Counted from the stretch's first letter, positions 50,864 to 60,992 are shown. The stretch is DNA of 64,000 bases from Streptomyces anulatus (GCF_014650675.1 NZ_BMVK01000004.1:549645-613644); one strand, 5' to 3'. Notes: generated by a model from the sequence alone, not told the origin. Translations and numbers: made by a program.

Positions 50864-53800
50864 TCAGTTCGTGGCGAACGCGCGGCGTACCTCCTGCGTC
50901 ACCTCGTTGCCCCGGTTGTCCCAGGCCCGTACGCGCAGGGACACGTAGCCGCCGGTGCGGGACCCGGCTGCCCGGATCCGGTACGTCCCGTCGCCCTCGG
51001 GAGCAGTCCGCGCCCGGCTCCAGTGGGCGCCGTCGTCGTAGGAGACGGAGACCTCCATGCCCGCCACCTTCGGTCCGGTGAGGCCGTCCTGGTGGCGTGC
51101 CCTCACCCTGAATCCGAGGGTGCGGGCGGCCGGTGCGCCGACGGTACCGGTGAGGTCGGTGGGGATGTCGTAGTCGAGTTGCAGCAGGGGCAGCAGCGGG
51201 GTTTCGCCCGCGGGCGGGCGCGGGGCCGTGAACGACCAGCTGGTGCGGGTGGCGGTCGACAGCGACCATTCGGGGGTGGTGCGTTCGACATCCAGGTCGA
51301 GGCGGTACCGGCCGCCCGCACCGGTGACCGGGAAGTCCTCCCAGGCGGCGGGTGCTTCGGCCAGGAGCTTCCCGTCGCGGTAGAGGGCGGCCCGCACCTC
51401 GTCGGCGGGGGTGTCGTCCAAGTCGCCGCCGTCCGGCCTGCTGTAGTGGCCCGCGGTGGCGTCGGCGAACTCAGGTATGCGTACGACCAGTTCGTCCTTC
51501 TCGCGGTAGGAGGCCAGGCCCTTGACGCCGCGGGGACGGCGGGCCGTACGACGGGGGCGAACCAGCTCTCGGTCAGCCGATCGCCGGGCCGGTAGGTCCG
51601 TGCGGGCTGGAGCATGCCGGAGTTCAGGGGACTGCTGTCGTCCCAGGTCAGACGGTGGTGCACACGGTGGAGCCAGAGGGTGTCACCGGCGCTCACGTAC
51701 TCGGTGCGGGTCAGCGGGGTGGCCACGTCGCGCCGGTACTGGTTGATGGCTGTGTTCATCCAGGGGCGCCAGCCGAAGCGCTGCTCCGTGGCGTACGGGA
51801 CGCCGCCCGTGTGGTGGTAGCGCGATACGACCGTAGCGGTGTTGGCGGCCGTCACCCGGTGCACCACCCGCTCGGGCACCCGCTGGCGGGCGACCTGCAT
51901 CACGTCGTACAGGTAGGGGCTGTAGGGGATGCCGCGCAGCTCCAGTGTGGTGCTTCCGGAACGCAGCTGCCCGCGCAGCCGCTCCCCGATGTCGTAGCGG
52001 GTCAGGACGGCGGGGAGCGGCAGGCGCTTGCCCCGGGGGTTCCAGCGCGTCCAGGCGACGCCGCCCTCCCCTTCGGTCAGGACGACGGCGGCTGCTCCGG
52101 CGGCCGCGGCCGCGACGGCCTGCTCCTCGTAGCGGGCCTCCGTGGCGTCCACGAGCACCGCGGCGCCGGCCGGTTTCAGGCCGCGTGCGCGCAGCGCCGC
52201 GTAGTCCTCGGGACGGCCGGTGCCCGCGTCGAGCAGACGCAGGCTGCGACGGCCGTCCACGGTGGGCGAGCTGCCCAGCAGACCGCCTTCGAGGTCGATC
52301 GCGCGGCCTGCCCGCAGCGAACGGGCGGTCAGCTGCGGCGCGGTCAGCTGCCAGCGGGAGTTGAACTCGAAGACACCGCCGGTGACCTTCTTCGTCGGGG
52401 TGACGTACAGACGGCGGGCGTCGGCGCTGAAGTCCATGTGCCCGTTGGAGATGCTGCGCCCGCCGACGGCGCGGTGGGTGTAGAAGCTGACGACGGCTTC
52501 CTGGACGGCCGGCCTGGCGGTCTCGACCCGGACCCGGACGGCCTTGCGGGCGTCGAGGACCACACGTGTGTCGCGGTCGACGGTCAGCTCGGGGTCGACG
52601 ACGACGCTCTGCACACTGCCGTTGTCGACACGGTCGGAGATCACGCCGTGCAGGAAGTAGGAGCCCTCGGGCACCGACACGGTGAGCGTCTCCCCGGGCC
52701 GCAGGGCGGTGACGACGTCGTCGCGGGAGTGGGGGCCGACGAGCACCAGCGGAGTGACCCAGGCCGGGCGGCCGGCGCGGTCTACGGCGGTCAGGGTGAG
52801 CTTGTGCCGGGGGGCTCCCTTCGCCGCCGCGAGCACGGTGTGCGCGACGGTCTTCCCGTCGCCGCTCGTCGCGGTGAGGCTGCCGCCGTAGCGGCCCGCG
52901 GGCAGGGACTTCGGGTCGAGGATGACGGTGATCCTGGCCCGGCCGCCCGCGGGGACGGTGACCGTCGCGCCGTCGGGCAGGCGCACCGCGTCGGCGGGCG
53001 CCGGACGGCCGGTGGCGTCGCGCAGCTCGGCGGCGAGGTTCAGGGTGAGCGGGGTGGGGCCGGTGTTGGTGTAGGTGAGCTGTGCGCTCTGCGGGCCGGA
53101 TTCGGGGGTGAGTTCACCGAAGCCGACCGTGCCGGTGGCGTGCACGGGCTGTTTCACCGCCCGCGCCACGTCCATGCGGCCGCCGCCCTGCTCGTAGACG
53201 GTGCGGTCCGGGGCGGTGCGGGACGTGCTGACCAGCGCGTCCTTCAACTGCTGTGCCTGCCAGTCGGGATGCTGCGAGGCCAGGATCGCCGCGGCGCCCG
53301 CGACGTGCGGGGCCGCCATCGACGTACCGGAGGAGGCGGTGTACGCGTCGTCGACCGGCTCGCCCATCGCGGTGCCCGCCGCGCGGGCGGCGACGATGCC
53401 GACGCCGGGGGCGGTGATGTCGGGCTTCTGTGCCTCGTCGGTGCGGGGGCCCCGGCTGGAGAAATCGGCGAGCCGCTCCTCACTGTCCACGGCCCCCACG
53501 GTCAGCGCCTTGTCCGCGGCGCCGGGGGTGCCCACGGTGTACTCACCGGGGCCGCTGTTGCCGGCCGAGGCGACGAAGAGCGTTCCGGTGGTCTCGGTCA
53601 GTTCGTCGAGGCCGAGGCTGAGCGGGTCCGTACCGTCGCCCGCCGTATCGCTGCCCAGGCTCATGTTGACGACGTCGGCGCCCGAGGAGGCGGCCCACTC
53701 CATGCCGTCGAGTACGGAGGAGAGGGAGCCGATGCCGTTGTCGCCGAGGACCTTGCCGATCAGCAGTTTCGCGCCGGGCGCGACGCCCTTGCGGGAGCCC

Positions 53801-54654
53801 TGCGAGGCGGCGCCGGTGCCGGCGACGGTGGAGGCGACGTGGGTGCCGTGACCGAAGGCGTCCCGGGTGGTGGGGCTATCGGTGAAGTTACGGGCCCCGA
53901 CGATACGGCCGACGAGGTCGGGGTGGGTGTCGTCGATGCCGGTGTCCAGGACGGCGACGGTGACGCCCGTCCCGTCGTGACCCGCGCTCCAGGCCTCCGG
54001 GGCGCCGATCTGCGGAACGCTCCTTTCGAGGGAGGCGCGGACCTTCGCGTCGAGCCAGAGGCGGTCGATTCCGGCGCCGAGCTGCGGCGTCTTCGGAGCC
54101 TTCGACGCCATGGGGGCTTCGGCGCCGACTGCTTCCCAGAAGCGGCGGGCCTGTCGCTTCTCGGCCGTCAGCGCGCGCCCCCGCACGCTGCCGAGCGTGC
54201 GTACTGTTTCGGAACCGGCGGGCTCCTCGGCCGAGTTGAGCCGGACGTCGGAGCGGTACCGGGCGATCAGCGGAATGCTCTTGGTGCGGGCGTCGTCGTA
54301 TCCCTGCTCCACCAGCCCGGTGATGTTGAACAGTTGGCGGTCGAGAGCGCCGCCGGCCAGATACGGCATGGCCTCGCCGGGGAGTACGTAGAGATCGCCG
54401 TCGATCTCCACCTGGTCGTAGCCGCCGCCCGGGCCGTCCGCGCCCGGCTCGACGGAGACTGCCTGCCGGCCGTCGGGGAAGCGCTCCAGGTGTACCCGGT
54501 CCCCGGTCACGAGGGTGACGGTGGAGGTCCGGGAGGCGGGAGCGGCCGGCCGTCCGGTGGCGGCGGCCGGGGGGACGGGGGCCAGAACTGGTGCCAGAGC
54601 GGCGATGAGGGCGCCAGCCGCCAGGAGCGCGGCGGGGCGTAGCCGTGGGTGCAT
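50864..54654 (-). CDS. Secreted S8 (subtilisin-like) protease, C-terminus frameshifted
   Basis: Sec signal peptide, propeptide, then the S8 catalytic domain with all residues intact: D237 (VAVLDTGIDDTHPDL), H272 (GHGTHVASTVAG), N366 (ASAGNSGP) and S445 (SSGTSMAAPHVAGAAA). A long beta-rich C-terminal part includes a PA-type insert. The reading frame that starts at 54654 loses coherence at about 51530 (WFAPVVRPAVP...), where the proper continuation (RGVKGLASYREKDELVVRIPEF) runs in the frame that ends at 50864. A one-base loss in the C/G run near 51531-51534 explains this; it is either a real mutation or a sequencing error. Total coherent length would be about 1263 residues. Expression start ATG at 54654. 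Confidence 0.85.
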
Positions 54655-54740
54655 CGGGGCCTCTTCGAAGTGCGGGAGCGGAGCGCGCGGTTCGGATCAA
54701 CACTCCGTCCCGCGAAGCCCGTGTGTCACGTGGTGCGGGT

Positions 54741-55021
54741 GCCGTGATCGCGACATGTCGCCTCTACGACACGGGAGAGCCGGTCGGCGTGCCTCGGATC
54801 CCCGGGGCTGCCGTGGACCGGAACACCGCGGTGGTCGAGCCCCGCGGACGGGGCCGGTACGCCCTCACGGACGTCGCACTCGCCCGACCGGGCGCTGGTG
54901 GCGGCCAACTCCGAGCGTCGCACCACTCGCTGTACGGACCCGCACGGGTGCGGGTCCGGTCACCGGCGGCGTCGCCGACCTCCAGTCGCCCGACGCCGTC
55001 GAGGTCCAGGACCCGTACTAG
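54741..55021 (+). other. Possible degenerate gene
   Basis: Plus-strand reading IATCRLYDTGEPVGVPRIPGAAVDRNTAVVEPRGRGRYALTDVAL looks like genuine protein, then similar-quality text resumes in other frames (DRALVAANSERR, TGGVADLQSPDAVEVQDPY with a stop at 55021). At least two indels would be needed, so this is at best a decayed gene between the protease and the lipoprotein. Not a confident call. Confidence 0.35.
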
Positions 55022-56058
55022 TACGGCGGCAGTCGCAGCATCCCGGTGCCCTCGCGTACGTCGTGCACGAGCCGGATCCTCCCCACCGGGCTGCCGTGCT
55101 CGTCCGTGGTCACCAGGGCCGCGTCGTCGCTGTTGACGCACCGCCCGCGCGCGTCCGGCTCGGGGCAGAAGAGAACGTATCCGGTCTGCCGGTCGACGCG
55201 TCCCGGCTCCAGTCGCCAGATCCCCTGGTAGGTGGTCATCACCACCCGGGGGTAGGTGGCGCGGAGTTGCTCCTTCACCGCGTTCTGCACGGTGTCGCCG
55301 AACTTCTGGCTCTCCCGGAAGGGGCGGACGGCCCGGGCGCTGCCCGTCGTGTCGACCCGGCCCGCCTCGATCCCGTAACTCGCCGAGAAGTAGGCCTGCT
55401 TGGTGAGCGAGGCCAGAAGGTCCGGCCGGGTCAGCCGCATCACGGCAGGCCAGGACTCCTTGCCCCGGTCGCGCCGGTCGGCGACGGACGGGGAGACCAC
55501 GTTCACGTACGACCCCCGCCCCCGCGCCAACGTGCTGTCCGCCCCGCTCGCCGTGACCCAGCGCTGGACGCACTCGCCGATCTCGCCGAGCACCTTCGTC
55601 ACGGTGGCGTTCGTCAGCTCGGCCACGACGTAGGGCGGGGCGCCGGTCGGGCCCAGGGCGACGACCTCGTAACCGCAGTCGTCGAAGGCGCCCTTGAGCG
55701 TGCGGAAGTCCTCGGCCTGCTGCCGCCCGCGCTTCAGGGCCTCGGCCAGAGCGGGCGCGCAGTCCTTCCGGTCGCACGTGCCCTCCTCCGCCCTCTCCGT
55801 GTCGATGCGAAGCCGGACCACGGCATCGCGGTCGTCGGTCACCGCGAACGTGACCTCCGAGCCGCCGGAGCCCGGGAAGAGCGTGCGTGCTCCGATCGCC
55901 TTGAGCTGCCCCGGGAAGTGCTTCTCGGCCAGTTCCTCCGCCGCACGGCGGTCGTCATCGGTGTCGACCACTCCGCACGCGCCCAGGAGCACGACCAGCG
56001 ATCCCGTCAGCACGCCGGTCAGTGCGGCCTTCCACCCTCTACGGCGTGATCCGGTCAT
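55018..56058 (-). CDS. Streptomyces-type secreted lipoprotein of unknown function
   Basis: 346 residues from ATG after GGAGGAG. Signal peptide MTGSRRRGWKAALTGVLTGSLVVLLGAC ends in a lipobox Cys. The mature part has conserved Cys (GTCDRKDCAP, DDCGYEV, IGECVQRW, VLFCPEPDARGRCVN), probably two or three disulfides, and a stretch YPRVVMTTYQGIWRLEP. No catalytic motif is recognised. Next to secreted proteases, so likely surface-related. Confidence 0.78.
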   Translation of the reverse strand: MTGSRRRGWKAALTGVLTGSLVVLLGACGVVDTDDDRRAAEELAEKHFPGQLKAIGARTLFPGSGGSEVTFAVTDDRDAVVRLRIDTERAEEGTCDRKDCAPALAEALKRGRQQAEDFRTLKGAFDDCGYEVVALGPTGAPPYVVAELTNATVTKVLGEIGECVQRWVTASGADSTLARGRGSYVNVVSPSVADRRDRGKESWPAVMRLTRPDLLASLTKQAYFSASYGIEAGRVDTTGSARAVRPFRESQKFGDTVQNAVKEQLRATYPRVVMTTYQGIWRLEPGRVDRQTGYVLFCPEPDARGRCVNSDDAALVTTDEHGSPVGRIRLVHDVREGTGMLRLPPY

Positions 56059-56196
56059 GATCTGCTCCTCCACCTGGCCCCGTCCCCTGTTCCTGTGACA
56101 GTAGGACGAGCGCCCGCGGGCCGGATGAGTACGCCTACTCAACCCGGTGTGCGGCGTCCTCGCGCACCTCTTCCCACCCCATCGCCGCCATTGGCA

Positions 56197-56253
56197 TGGA
56201 CCTGACTATCGAACTCCGCTACAGTCCGGGACGGCGCACTGAGAGCGCTCTCA
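56197..56253 (+). promoter_or_regulatory. S1 protease promoter with GAGAGCGCTCTC operator
   Basis: A possible -35 TGGACC (56197-56202) and -10 TACAGT (56220-56225) are 17 bp apart. The 14-bp perfect palindrome TGAGAGCGCTCTCA lies at 56240-56253, about 15 bp after the -10 and 79 bp before the TTG start, so a repressor bound there would block transcription. The palindrome core matches sites before the two next genes. Confidence 0.68.
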
Positions 56254-56332
56254 AGCGGCACGATCGGCATGCGCTCCCGGACGCCTCCCGTTCCACCCCC
56301 ACGTCGCTGGAACAACAGGAAGGGTCACTCCC

Positions 56333-57478
56333 TTGAGACACGCAACCGTGCTGCGGACCGGTCTGTCCGCACTCCTGCTCGTTGGTGCCTGGGCCGCCGC
56401 CGGCCCCTCGACCGCCTCCGCCGCCCCCACCGACTCCGCGGAGGCCCCCGCCTCCTCGGCCCTGCTCACCGCGATGCAGCGGGACTTCGGCCTCACCGAG
56501 GGCGAAGCCGTCGCGAGGCTCGCCGACGAGAAGGCGGCCACCGCCCTGGAGCCGAAGGCGCAGCGCGCCGCGGGCTCCGCCTTCGGCGGCTCCTGGTTCG
56601 ACGCGAGGACCGGCAAGCTGGTCGTCGCCGTCACGAACGCCGGCAAGGCCGAGGCCGTACGGGCCGCCGGTGCCGAAACCCGGCTCGTCGAGCACTCGGC
56701 GAAGCAGCTCGACGCGGCGAAGGCACGCATCGACGCCCTGCCCGCACCGTCCGGCGTGAGCAGCTGGCACGTCGATCCGGCGACCAGCAGCGTCGTCGTG
56801 AACGTCGTCGCCTCCGAGCGTCGTGACAACGATGTCCGATCCTTCGTCGCCAAGGCCCGCGAGGCCGGGCCCGTGACCGTGGAGACGACGGCCGAAGCGC
56901 CGCAGACCTTCGCCGCGGGAACGGTCGGAGGGGACCCGTACTACACGGGCAACGTGCGCTGCTCCATCGGCTTCTCCGTCCACGGCGGCTTCGTCACCGC
57001 CGGGCACTGCGGCGGTGCCGGCCAGTCCGTGCGCGGCTGGGACGGCTCGGCCATCGGCAACTTCCAGGGCTCGTCCTTCCCCGGCGACGACTACGCCTGG
57101 GTGAACGTGGCCAACGGCTGGTGGACCGTGCCGGTCGTCATCGGCTGGGGCACCGTCTCCGACCAGCTCGTCCGGGGCTCGAACGAGGCTCCGATCGGCG
57201 CCTCGATCTGCCGCTCCGGCTCCACCACCCACTGGCACTGCGGCAACGTCCTCGCCAAGAACGAGACCGTCAACTACAGCCAGGGCGCCGTGCACCAGAT
57301 GACCAAGACGAGCGTCTGCGCCGAAGGCGGCGACTCCGGCGGCTCGTTCATCAGCGGCGATCAGGCCCAGGGTGTCACCTCCGGCGGCTGGGGCAACTGC
57401 TCCGGCGGCGGGGAGACCTGGTACCAGCCGGTCAACGAGATCCTCAACCGGTACGGGCTGACCCTGCACACCGCGTGA
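56333..57478 (+). CDS. Secreted S1 protease (alpha-lytic/streptogrisin type) with propeptide
   Basis: 381 residues from a TTG start preceded by GGAAGGG. Signal peptide 1-30, an alpha-lytic type propeptide (about 40-190, with DFGLTEGEAVARLADEKAATALE), mature chymotrypsin-fold protease from about residue 195. The triad is visible: H225 in TAGHC, D253 in GDDYAWV, S335 in EGGDSGGSF. Six Cys in three pairs. It should be secreted and self-cleaved; substrate is protein, with broad or Tyr/Phe-type P1 likely but not decided. Operator-like palindrome sits 79 bp upstream; it shares this with two following genes. Confidence 0.92.
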   Translation: MRHATVLRTGLSALLLVGAWAAAGPSTASAAPTDSAEAPASSALLTAMQRDFGLTEGEAVARLADEKAATALEPKAQRAAGSAFGGSWFDARTGKLVVAVTNAGKAEAVRAAGAETRLVEHSAKQLDAAKARIDALPAPSGVSSWHVDPATSSVVVNVVASERRDNDVRSFVAKAREAGPVTVETTAEAPQTFAAGTVGGDPYYTGNVRCSIGFSVHGGFVTAGHCGGAGQSVRGWDGSAIGNFQGSSFPGDDYAWVNVANGWWTVPVVIGWGTVSDQLVRGSNEAPIGASICRSGSTTHWHCGNVLAKNETVNYSQGAVHQMTKTSVCAEGGDSGGSFISGDQAQGVTSGGWGNCSGGGETWYQPVNEILNRYGLTLHTA

Positions 57479-57483
57479 TCCGG

Positions 57484-57625
57484 GGGAGCCGCCCCGCCGT
57501 CCTCCCCGGCGGAGCGGCTCCCGCCGACGGGTGAGGCGCCGGGCCGCGTGCGGTCCGGGGTGGCCGAAATTGACCGGCCCAGCGAAGGCAGTGTGTGAGC
57601 GGCCCCGCCGACGTGCGGGGCCGCT
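57484..57625. terminator. Two hairpin terminators behind the S1 protease
   Basis: GGGAGCCGC (57484-57492) pairs with GCGGCTCCC (57514-57522). A second stem with perfect 11-bp arms AGCGGCCCCGC (57598-57608) and GCGGGGCCGCT (57615-57625) has a six-base loop and is followed by TTCC. Both should stop transcription before the DUF1996 promoter. Confidence 0.7.
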
Positions 57626-57700
57626 TCCGTATGCGGGCTCCGCGGGAGAGCGTTTCCCCGCCGCTCAACAGCCTGTGCGCGGTGCATCGTTCACCAGCTA

Positions 57701-57755
57701 TTGACACCTTCTCAGCACCGGCGCAACACTGGCACCGCTTTGGAGAGCGCTCTCC
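57701..57755 (+). promoter_or_regulatory. DUF1996 promoter with GGAGAGCGCTCTCC operator
   Basis: TTGACA at 57701-57706 and AACACT at 57725-57730 (18-bp spacer) form a vegetative-type promoter. The perfect palindrome GGAGAGCGCTCTCC lies at 57742-57755, right around or after the likely transcription start. A weaker half-site GGGAGAGCGTTTCCCC is at 57644-57659. Operator core matches those of the S1 protease and glycoside hydrolase genes. Confidence 0.75.
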
Positions 57756-57886
57756 CAGAGGATCCCGCGGTCCGCCGGCCTCGTGACGTACGGGGCGAGC
57801 CTCTTCCCGGCTGCACCGTCCGGCTCACCCTTTCCCCCCCACCGTGCACCCGATGTGCAGGGATGAAGAGCGGCATGGAGGTCCCC

Positions 57887-59002
57887 ATGGTGACAAGACT
57901 CAACAGAACGACCCTGGTGTCCGCGCTGATCGTGGCGACCGCCCTGGCGCTGGTCGCGCTCGGGCTCACCGCGATCACGAACGCCGGGGCGACCGGCGCG
58001 GAGGCGGCCCCGGCCGTGTCCGACAAGCCCGCTGCGGCCGCGCACGTCATGCGGGGTCACGCGATGGCGGCGGCGAAGCCCGTGGCCTTCGGGGACGACC
58101 CCGACGGCGACGGCTACATACCGGCGGACCCGCCGGTCACAGGAGTGGAGCCGTCCGACGAGATCCCGCCGCACCGCTACTTCCACGAGTTCCAGGCCAA
58201 CTGCTCGGTCAACCACACCGCCCCGGACGACCCGATCGTCTACCCGGGCCGGGCGGGCGCGTCGCACGACCACACGTTCATGGGCAACGACACCACGAAC
58301 GCGAACAGCACCACCGCGTCCCTGAGCGCGGGCGGTACCGCGTGCCTGGCGCCCGGCGACCTGTCCGCGTACTGGATGCCGACCCTCTACAACGGGAACG
58401 AGGAGATCCGCCCGGTCGGCCCCCAGACCATCTACTACAAGGCCGGAGTCACCGACTACCGCACCGTACGGCCCTTCCCCAAGGGGCTGCGGTTCGTCGT
58501 CGGCAGCCCCACGCAGACCGCCGAGGAGTTCCGCGACCACCCCGGCATGGTCGAGGGCTACGAGTGCGGCGAGAGCTACCACAACTACGACTTCCCGGCC
58601 GCGTGCCCGACCAGTCGGGACACCCAGCTCAACCTGCGCATGCAGGCGCCCAGTTGCTGGGACGGCAAGAACCTGGACACCCCCGACCACAAGGCCCACA
58701 TGGCCTATCCGGTCGTGATGGGGGCCAACCAGGACGTCTGCCCGACGAGCCACCCGGTCGCCCTGCCGATGATCGAGTTCAAGATGGCGTGGCCGGTCAA
58801 CGGTGACATGTCGCAGGTGAGACTGGCCAGCGGCACCGGCCACTCCTTCCACTACGACTTCTTCAACGCCTGGGACGACGCCACGCTCGACGCCCTGGTC
58901 GACCACTGCATCGTCGGTGCCCTCCAGTGCAACGCCCGTGGCTACGACGAGAACAACCCGGGCGAGGGCGCGGTTCTGGACGAGAACTACGAACTGCCCT
59001 GA
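57887..59002 (+). CDS. Secreted DUF1996 protein
   Basis: 371 residues. ATG at 57887 follows GGAGG at five bases. A signal peptide (LVSALIVATALALVALGLTAITNAGATGA) precedes a DUF1996 domain: YFHEFQANCSVNHTAPDDPIVYPG, the histidine-rich SHDHTFMGNDTTNANST, AYWMPTLYNG, GYECGESYHNYDFPAACP, LNLRMQAPSCWDGKNLD, HMAYPV and a C-terminal FHYDFFNAWD. The conserved His/Asp residues suggest a metal or carbohydrate site. The domain is common in fungi and actinobacteria, in proteins around chitin and glucan degradation; activity is unproven. Same LacI-type operator upstream as its neighbours. Confidence 0.86.
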   Translation: MVTRLNRTTLVSALIVATALALVALGLTAITNAGATGAEAAPAVSDKPAAAAHVMRGHAMAAAKPVAFGDDPDGDGYIPADPPVTGVEPSDEIPPHRYFHEFQANCSVNHTAPDDPIVYPGRAGASHDHTFMGNDTTNANSTTASLSAGGTACLAPGDLSAYWMPTLYNGNEEIRPVGPQTIYYKAGVTDYRTVRPFPKGLRFVVGSPTQTAEEFRDHPGMVEGYECGESYHNYDFPAACPTSRDTQLNLRMQAPSCWDGKNLDTPDHKAHMAYPVVMGANQDVCPTSHPVALPMIEFKMAWPVNGDMSQVRLASGTGHSFHYDFFNAWDDATLDALVDHCIVGALQCNARGYDENNPGEGAVLDENYELP

Positions 59003-59019
59003 CCCTGCCCACCGCGTCT

Positions 59020-59048
59020 CCCCGATGGGCGCACCGCACCCATCGGGG
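59020..59048. terminator. Hairpin behind DUF1996, overlapping the next operator
   Basis: Perfect 10-bp arms CCCCGATGGG (59020-59029) and CCCATCGGGG (59039-59048) around a 9-base loop. The 3' arm overlaps by three bases the palindrome at 59046-59061, so the terminator of one gene merges with the operator of the next. Confidence 0.7.
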
Positions 59049-59061
59049 AGAGCGCTCTCCC
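59046..59061. promoter_or_regulatory. GGGAGAGCGCTCTCCC operator before the glycoside hydrolase
   Basis: Perfect 16-bp palindrome, the longest of the three copies, 107 bp before the hydrolase ATG. The core GAGAGCGCTCTC is shared with 56240-56253 and 57742-57755 and differs from the CebR consensus (TGGGAGCGCTCCCA) by only a small change, so a CebR-type LacI repressor is the candidate. Confidence 0.78.
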
Positions 59062-59167
59062 ATCTCTCCGTGATCTCCCTGCCCTGCTCCGACCCGTCCG
59101 GCCTCCCCGGCCCACTCTTCCCGCCTCTCCCACCCCACCCGCACTCCCGTGAGGAGCCCCTCCCCCC

Positions 59168-60934
59168 ATGATCACGTCCCGAATCCGACGACCGGCCCGC
59201 GCCCGGGGCCGTACCACCGCACGCCTCGCCGTCGCCACGCTGTTGGCCGCCGCGGCGGCCGCGCTTCCGGTGCCCGCCGCGCAGGCCGCCGGCAGCGTGG
59301 TGAAGGTGACCGGCTCCCAGGGCGCCTGGCAGCTGACCGTCAACGGCGCCCCGTACACCGTGAAGGGCCTGACCTGGGGTCCGTCCGTCGCGGATGCCGG
59401 GCAGTACATGCCCGACGTGAAGTCGATGGGCGTCAACACGATCCGTACCTGGGGCACCGACGCCACGACGAAGCCCCTGCTGGACACCGCGGCGGCGAAC
59501 GGCATCAAGGTGATCGCCGGGTTCTGGCTGCAGCCGGGCGGCGGTCCCGGCAGCGGCGGCTGTGTCAACTACCTGACGGACACCGCGTACAAGAACGACA
59601 TGCTCGCCGAGTTCCCGAAGTGGGTGGAGACCTACAAGGACCATGAGGGCGTCCTGATGTGGAACGTCGGCAACGAGTCGGTGCTCGGTCTGCAGAACTG
59701 CTACAGCGGCGACGCGTTGGAGCAGCAGCGCGATGCCTACACCACCTTCGTCAACGAGATCGCCAAGAAGATCCACGCGGTCGACCCGAACCATCCGGTC
59801 ACCTCGACCGACGCGTGGACCGGGGCCTGGCCGTACTACAAGAAGAACGCGCCCGACCTCGACCTGTACGCCGTGAACTCCTACGACGCCGTCTGCGACA
59901 TCCGGGACACCTGGGAGAGCGGCGGCTACGACAAGCCCTACATCGTCACCGAGGGCGGGCCCGCCGGTGAGTGGGAGGTGCCGGACGACGCCAACGGCGT
60001 ACCGGACGAGCCCGGCGACGTGGCGAAGGCCGAGGGCTACCAGCGCGCCTGGGACTGCGTCGACGGGCACGAGGGGGTGGCGCTCGGCGCCACGCTGTTC
60101 CACTACGGGACCGAGTACGACTTCGGCGGCGTCTGGTTCAACCTGCTCCCCGCGGGCCAGAAGCGGCTCTCCTACTACGCGGTGAAGGAGGCGTTCGGGG
60201 CGGACACCTCGGGCGACAACACCCCGCCGGTCATCAGCGGGATGGCCGTCGACAACGCCTCCGCCGTCCAGGCGGGCAAGCCGTTCACCTTCAGGGCGTC
60301 CGTCTCCGACCCGGACGGCGACGCGCTCACCCACCAGGTGCTGGTCAACTCCAAGTACATCGACAACGGTGGTCAGTTGACGGAGGCGGCCTTCACCGAC
60401 CGGGGTGACGGCACGTTCGAGGTCACCGCACCGGACAGGCTCGGCGTCTGGAAGGTCTACCTCAAGTCGACCGACGGGAAGGGCAACGTCGGCATCGAGA
60501 CGAAGTCCTTCAAGGTGGTGCCGCCGAAGGTCGACGGGGTGAACCTGGCCTCCGGGAAGCCCGCCGAGGCCTCGTCGTTCCAGCCGGACAGCGTCGGCTG
60601 CCCCTGCCCGGCGGCCAACGCCGTCGACGGTTCCTTCGACACCCGCTGGGCCAGCGACTGGGCCGACCAGCAGTGGATCCAGGTCGACCTGGGGGCGACC
60701 AGCTCCTTCGACCACGTCCAGCTGGCCTGGGAGGCGGCCTACGCCAAGGCGTACACGGTCCAGACCTCGGACGACGGGCAGGCCTGGAACACCGTCCACA
60801 CCCAGACGGCGGGCAACGGCGGCATCGATGACATCGAGGTCGCCGGCAACGCCCGCTTCGTCCGCGTGAGCACCTCCGAGCGCGGCACCCCGTGGGGCTA
60901 CTCGCTCTACGAGTTCGGCGTCTACCGGAGCTGA
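59168..60934 (+). CDS. Secreted glycoside hydrolase (GH2/GH72-like barrel) with Ig-like and discoidin domains
   Basis: 588 residues. Signal peptide 1-41. A TIM-barrel hydrolase covers about 45-340: KGLTWGPSV, MGVNTIRTWGTD, acid/base E170 in MWNVGNES and nucleophile candidate E262 in YIVTEGG; the domain resembles GH2-type barrels and fungal 1,3-beta-glucanosyltransferases (GH72). An Ig-like module follows (PPVISGMAVDNASAVQAGKPFTF...) and then an F5/8-type-C (discoidin, CBM32-like) domain from about 455 to the end (NLASGKPAEASSF, NAVDGSFDTRWASDW, DLGATSSFDHVQL). Probably degrades or remodels beta-glucan; the substrate is inferred, not shown. Confidence 0.82.
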   Translation: MITSRIRRPARARGRTTARLAVATLLAAAAAALPVPAAQAAGSVVKVTGSQGAWQLTVNGAPYTVKGLTWGPSVADAGQYMPDVKSMGVNTIRTWGTDATTKPLLDTAAANGIKVIAGFWLQPGGGPGSGGCVNYLTDTAYKNDMLAEFPKWVETYKDHEGVLMWNVGNESVLGLQNCYSGDALEQQRDAYTTFVNEIAKKIHAVDPNHPVTSTDAWTGAWPYYKKNAPDLDLYAVNSYDAVCDIRDTWESGGYDKPYIVTEGGPAGEWEVPDDANGVPDEPGDVAKAEGYQRAWDCVDGHEGVALGATLFHYGTEYDFGGVWFNLLPAGQKRLSYYAVKEAFGADTSGDNTPPVISGMAVDNASAVQAGKPFTFRASVSDPDGDALTHQVLVNSKYIDNGGQLTEAAFTDRGDGTFEVTAPDRLGVWKVYLKSTDGKGNVGIETKSFKVVPPKVDGVNLASGKPAEASSFQPDSVGCPCPAANAVDGSFDTRWASDWADQQWIQVDLGATSSFDHVQLAWEAAYAKAYTVQTSDDGQAWNTVHTQTAGNGGIDDIEVAGNARFVRVSTSERGTPWGYSLYEFGVYRS

Positions 60935-60992
60935 TCCGGCGGGGCCGGGAAGCTCTTCGCGCCGTCCCATCCCCGCTGTCGGCGCGGAGGGG

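Noticed and set aside
54741..55021. Intact gene between the S8 protease and the lipoprotein
   Set aside because: Protein-like text needs at least two frame changes and no good start exists; listed only as a possible remnant.
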